A stretch of 14,228 nt of DNA, taken from the NCBI GenBank assembly GCA_039029935.1, contig JBCCFC010000195.1:1-14228 (forward strand). The letters are read 5' to 3'. Source of the stretch: G039029935 sp039029935 (GTDB taxonomy: Bacteria > Chloroflexota > Anaerolineae > Caldilineales > Caldilineaceae). The notes beneath the pieces are model-generated. The model was given only the letters and a program-made list of their open reading frames with translations. It did no database searches and was not told where the DNA came from. Positions 13,991 to 14,228 of this stretch are shown here, in pieces (position 1 is the first letter of the stretch; each line of letters begins with the position of its first letter). The translations under genes were made by a program, and so were the position numbers.

Positions 13991-14166
13991 TAAAAAACTA
14001 CCTCCCGCGGTAGATTTGAGATTCTTTGTGTCTCAATTTCGGCAAAAATAGGCTCAATACTATGATCATCCGACCATGAGCCACACAATTCATGAATTAA
14101 CTTTCGTTTTTGTGCTAAGGGTAGGACCGCACTTAAAAGGGGAGTGCAAGAGGGTGTTAAATAAAG
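13990..14166 (-). pseudogene. VapB-like antitoxin, C-terminal part, no visible start
   Basis: The minus-strand frame ending with TAA at 13992-13990 reads LAQKRKLIHELCGSWSDD, then HSIEPIFAEIETQRISNLP and REVVF. The GSW-DD, then I--IF-EIE, pattern is that of VapB-type antitoxin C-termini from Chloroflexota and similar bacteria, and the gene sits directly before vapC with a one-base overlap. Going upstream the frame continues through LLSAVLP until an in-frame TAA at 14169-14167, with no ATG, GTG or TTG. About 57 codons are open, while the family usually has 70-90. The 5' end is therefore lost, shifted or replaced by other sequence. The frame limit at 14166 is an upper bound, not a start. If no antitoxin is made, the inactive toxin start next to it would be consistent. 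Confidence 0.6.
14001..14006 (-). promoter_or_regulatory. Ribosome-binding site of the toxin gene
   Basis: GGGAGG on the minus strand, inside the end of the antitoxin gene, ten bases before the toxin's ATA. It is the main reason for placing the toxin start at 13990 and not at the internal TTG 13888. Confidence 0.65.
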
Positions 14167-14182
14167 TTAATTAAGTTTTATT
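14158..14182. repeat. AT-rich near-palindrome at the upstream edge of the toxin-antitoxin remnant
   Basis: AAATAAAG, TTAATTAA, GTTTTATTT forms a near-symmetrical AT-only block of 25 bases centred on a TTAATTAA palindrome. It marks the point where the antitoxin frame closes. It may be the junction of a deletion or insertion, or a former operator. Nothing further is recognised from here to the end of the window. Confidence 0.3.
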
Positions 14183-14228
14183 TGAAGGTCTTTTTTTGTT
14201 CTGAGGGTATCCAAGGTGGAGGCGGGAC

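Overview
The window looks like chromosomal DNA of moderate GC content from a member of the Chloroflexota, probably Anaerolineae-like. No ribosomal marker is present. The assignment rests on gene families common in that phylum: an ArsA-type ATPase with an HSP20-like C-terminal domain, an ECF sigma factor beside a DUF5667 membrane protein with a very long TPTP-rich tail, a large DUF2079 membrane protein, and Rpn and VapBC remnants.

Layout. (1) 84-1903: a Bcp/PrxQ peroxiredoxin, then a single ArsA/Get3-like ATPase with its own promoter-like region. (2) 1904-2504: a 600-base non-coding stretch with no convincing gene but dense structure: a heptanucleotide-repeat array that folds back on itself, two nested hairpins, a small 7-bp stem and a 12-nt periodic patch. 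(3) 2505-5779: an ECF sigma factor and an 839-aa DUF5667 protein, closed by a very clear intrinsic terminator. (4) 5780-6235: the remains of an Rpn-family nuclease gene that has lost its middle, a long imperfect hairpin and a promoter. (5) 6236-7123: a phytanoyl-CoA-dioxygenase-like enzyme. (6) 7124-8363: a perfect 36-bp-arm palindrome, then a DUF1016 (YhcG-type) PD-(D/E)XK nuclease gene carrying a second perfect palindrome inside its reading frame. (7) 8360-13569: extended-SDR epimerase, DegT-family aminotransferase and DUF2079 protein, all on the plus strand and read as a sugar or cell-surface glycan locus. (8) 13598-14166, minus strand: a VapC toxin whose expected ATG is ATA, preceded by a VapB-like antitoxin with no visible start.

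How the genes may work together. The sigma/DUF5667 pair is a plausible signal-transducing unit, with the sigma factor held by a membrane protein whose 650-residue tail lies outside the cell. The epimerase and aminotransferase could make an amino-sugar nucleotide, and the DUF2079 protein has the build of a membrane GT-C-like glycosyltransferase. The DUF1016 gene overlaps the epimerase by ATGA and looks like an intruder in that operon.

The strongest unexplained signals are the two perfect palindromes at 7147-7219 and 7565-7609 (the latter in frame), the internally deleted Rpn gene, the disabled-looking VapBC module, and the several different hairpin or repeat elements between genes. No complete new system is evident. 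The most promising candidates are the in-frame palindrome in the nuclease gene and the sigma/DUF5667 signalling pair.
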